Shown here piece after piece: positions 63,120 to 64,000 of a stretch of 64,000 bases of DNA. Within the stretch, counting starts at the first letter, position 1. Each line of letters opens with the position of its first letter. The stretch covers positions 310,001-374,000 of the forward strand of contig JAGOQS010000002.1 in NCBI GenBank assembly GCA_017991315.1, read 5' to 3'. The notes under the pieces are model-generated. The model did no database searches. It was not told the origin of the DNA and was given only the letters and a program-made list of their open reading frames with translations. The position numbers and the translations under genes are program-made. This stretch comes from Ferrovibrio sp. (GTDB taxonomy: Bacteria > Pseudomonadota > Alphaproteobacteria > Ferrovibrionales > Ferrovibrionaceae).

Positions 63120-63137
63120 CCGCTTGCTTGCAAGCGG
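63120..63137. repeat. Short palindrome between ftsA and ftsZ
   Basis: CCGCTTGC-TT-GCAAGCGG, a perfect 18-base palindrome, lies between the ftsA stop and ftsZ ATG. On the minus strand it is followed by TTTCTC. It may limit ftsA read-through or act as an operator. Confidence 0.5.
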
Positions 63138-63192
63138 CGTTTGCGATCGCGCGTGGATGCTGGTTTTTTTGAAGGTCATCATTTCCACGCCA

Positions 63193-64000
63193 CTAGAAAT
63201 TCGCCCGCAGCCAGCGGCCGATTCGTGCGATGGCACCGGTGGTTTCGACCTCCGGTTCCTCCAGACGAATGACGCGCTGCGCCTGTTCCTGCAGGGCATA
63301 GGTGAGCAAACCGGCGCAGGCCGAGAAGGCCGGGCCGCCTGTTGCCTCGGCCAATCCGCCAACGCGGATCGGGCGGCCGAGGCGAACCTGCTTGTCAAGC
63401 GTGCGGGCCGCCAGCTCGCGCACGCCTTGAAGTTGACTGGCGCCGCCGGTGAGCACGACACGGCGCCCGGCGAGCTTTTCGAATCCGGAAGCGACGAGTC
63501 GCTCACGCACCTGCTCCAGAGTCTCCTCGACTCGCGGCTTGATGATGCCGGTGAGAATCGAACGCGGCACCGGATTCTGGGCATGCTCCTCGGTCTCGCC
63601 GACCTGGGGCACGTCGATCATCTCATTCTCGTCAGCCTGACTCGGCAGCACGGTGCCGTAGAGGGTCTTAAGCCGCTCGGCATGGGCCAGCGGGGTGGAA
63701 AGGCCACGGGCGATGTCGTTGGTGACATGGGCGCCGCCCAGCGGGACAACGTCGGCATGCACCAACTGGCCGTCGTAGAACACCGCCAGGCTGGTGGTGC
63801 CGCCGCCCATGTCGATCAGGGTGACGCCGAGGTCCATCTCGTCTTCAACCAGGCAGGCGAGGCCCGAGGCGAAGGGGGCGATGACGCGGCCCGAAAGCCG
63901 CAGATGGCCGCGCGCGACGCAGGTGGCCAGATTGCGCAGCGGACCCGAGGCGGCGGTGATCACATGCATGTTGACGCCGAGGCGCTCGGCGGCCATGCCG
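63193..64000 (-). CDS. ftsA: Cell division protein FtsA (5' part beyond window)
   Basis: The C-terminal 269 or so residues of the actin-like FtsA are seen. The actin-fold block LGVTLIDMGGGTTSLAVFYDGQLVH, the 2B/adenosine region VVLTGGASQLQGVRELA and VGGLAEATGGPAFSACAGLL are visible, ending in an amphipathic tail IARIGRWLRANF that would anchor the protein in the membrane next to FtsZ. The 5' end of the gene lies past the window edge. The adjacent ftsZ makes this the dcw-cluster end. Confidence 0.92.
   Translation of the reverse strand, partial: GMAAERLGVNMHVITAASGPLRNLATCVARGHLRLSGRVIAPFASGLACLVEDEMDLGVTLIDMGGGTTSLAVFYDGQLVHADVVPLGGAHVTNDIARGLSTPLAHAERLKTLYGTVLPSQADENEMIDVPQVGETEEHAQNPVPRSILTGIIKPRVEETLEQVRERLVASGFEKLAGRRVVLTGGASQLQGVRELAARTLDKQVRLGRPIRVGGLAEATGGPAFSACAGLLTYALQEQAQRVIRLEEPEVETTGAIARIGRWLRANF

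Overview
The window is a gene-dense, high-GC stretch of a bacterial chromosome, almost certainly from an alphaproteobacterium and plausibly a Rhodospirillales-type lineage. This rests on gene order and family types: ftsA-ftsZ-lpxC followed by bamD-recN-ligA, rplY-pth-ychF, a class II DAHP synthase, an Ohr/OhrR pair, DUF1127 proteins and a TipN-like polar coiled-coil protein. I do not assign a genus. I see no rRNA, tRNA, CRISPR array, prophage or transposase.

Layout. 0.2-10 kb is housekeeping: ubiK (minus), then lysS, lgt, a MidA/NDUFAF7-type methyltransferase, pgeF and a lipoprotein in a tight plus-strand run, then prs behind a clear sigma-70 promoter, rplY, pth, ychF and two tandem MaoC-type hydratases. 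10-16.6 kb holds a DHDPS-superfamily gene, two tandem paralogues that fuse TPR repeats to a class I methyltransferase, and the azlC/azlD branched-chain amino acid exporter. 16.7-21.5 kb (minus) has a PaaI-type thioesterase, an HTD2-like dehydratase and a 1157-residue membrane-anchored coiled-coil protein. 22-30 kb carries the two class I ribonucleotide reductase genes, nrdA and nrdB, about 5 kb apart, with a patatin-like membrane phospholipase, msrB, an SPW membrane protein and ohr/ohrR between them. Both nrd promoters have NrdR-like boxes on their -10 regions, and nrdB also has two DnaA-like boxes.

30-46 kb is mixed metabolism: a parDE toxin-antitoxin pair, an aspartoacylase-family hydrolase, an AbrB-family membrane protein, a trans-aconitate methyltransferase homologue, a thioesterase, a cupin, the overlapping nadE-cimA-trmJ run, a CurA-like oxidoreductase, a tripartite-transporter binding protein, a degenerate EAL-like protein, aroF(class II)-pncB and a D-lactate dehydrogenase. 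47-54 kb has uvrD/pcrA, prmA, two DUF1127 genes with similar promoters, a long aminopeptidase P and an exonuclease. 54.5-64 kb is the envelope/division/repair block ligA, recN, bamD, an XRE regulator (divergent), lpxC, ftsZ and the 3' part of ftsA, cut by the window end.

Structures not explained by genes include a family of about 30-bp REP-like hairpins at three intergenic sites, an ACT-rich tract downstream of a DUF1127 gene, a perfect 11-bp inverted repeat at the nrdA promoter, and a predicted leaderless, self-repressed parDE promoter.
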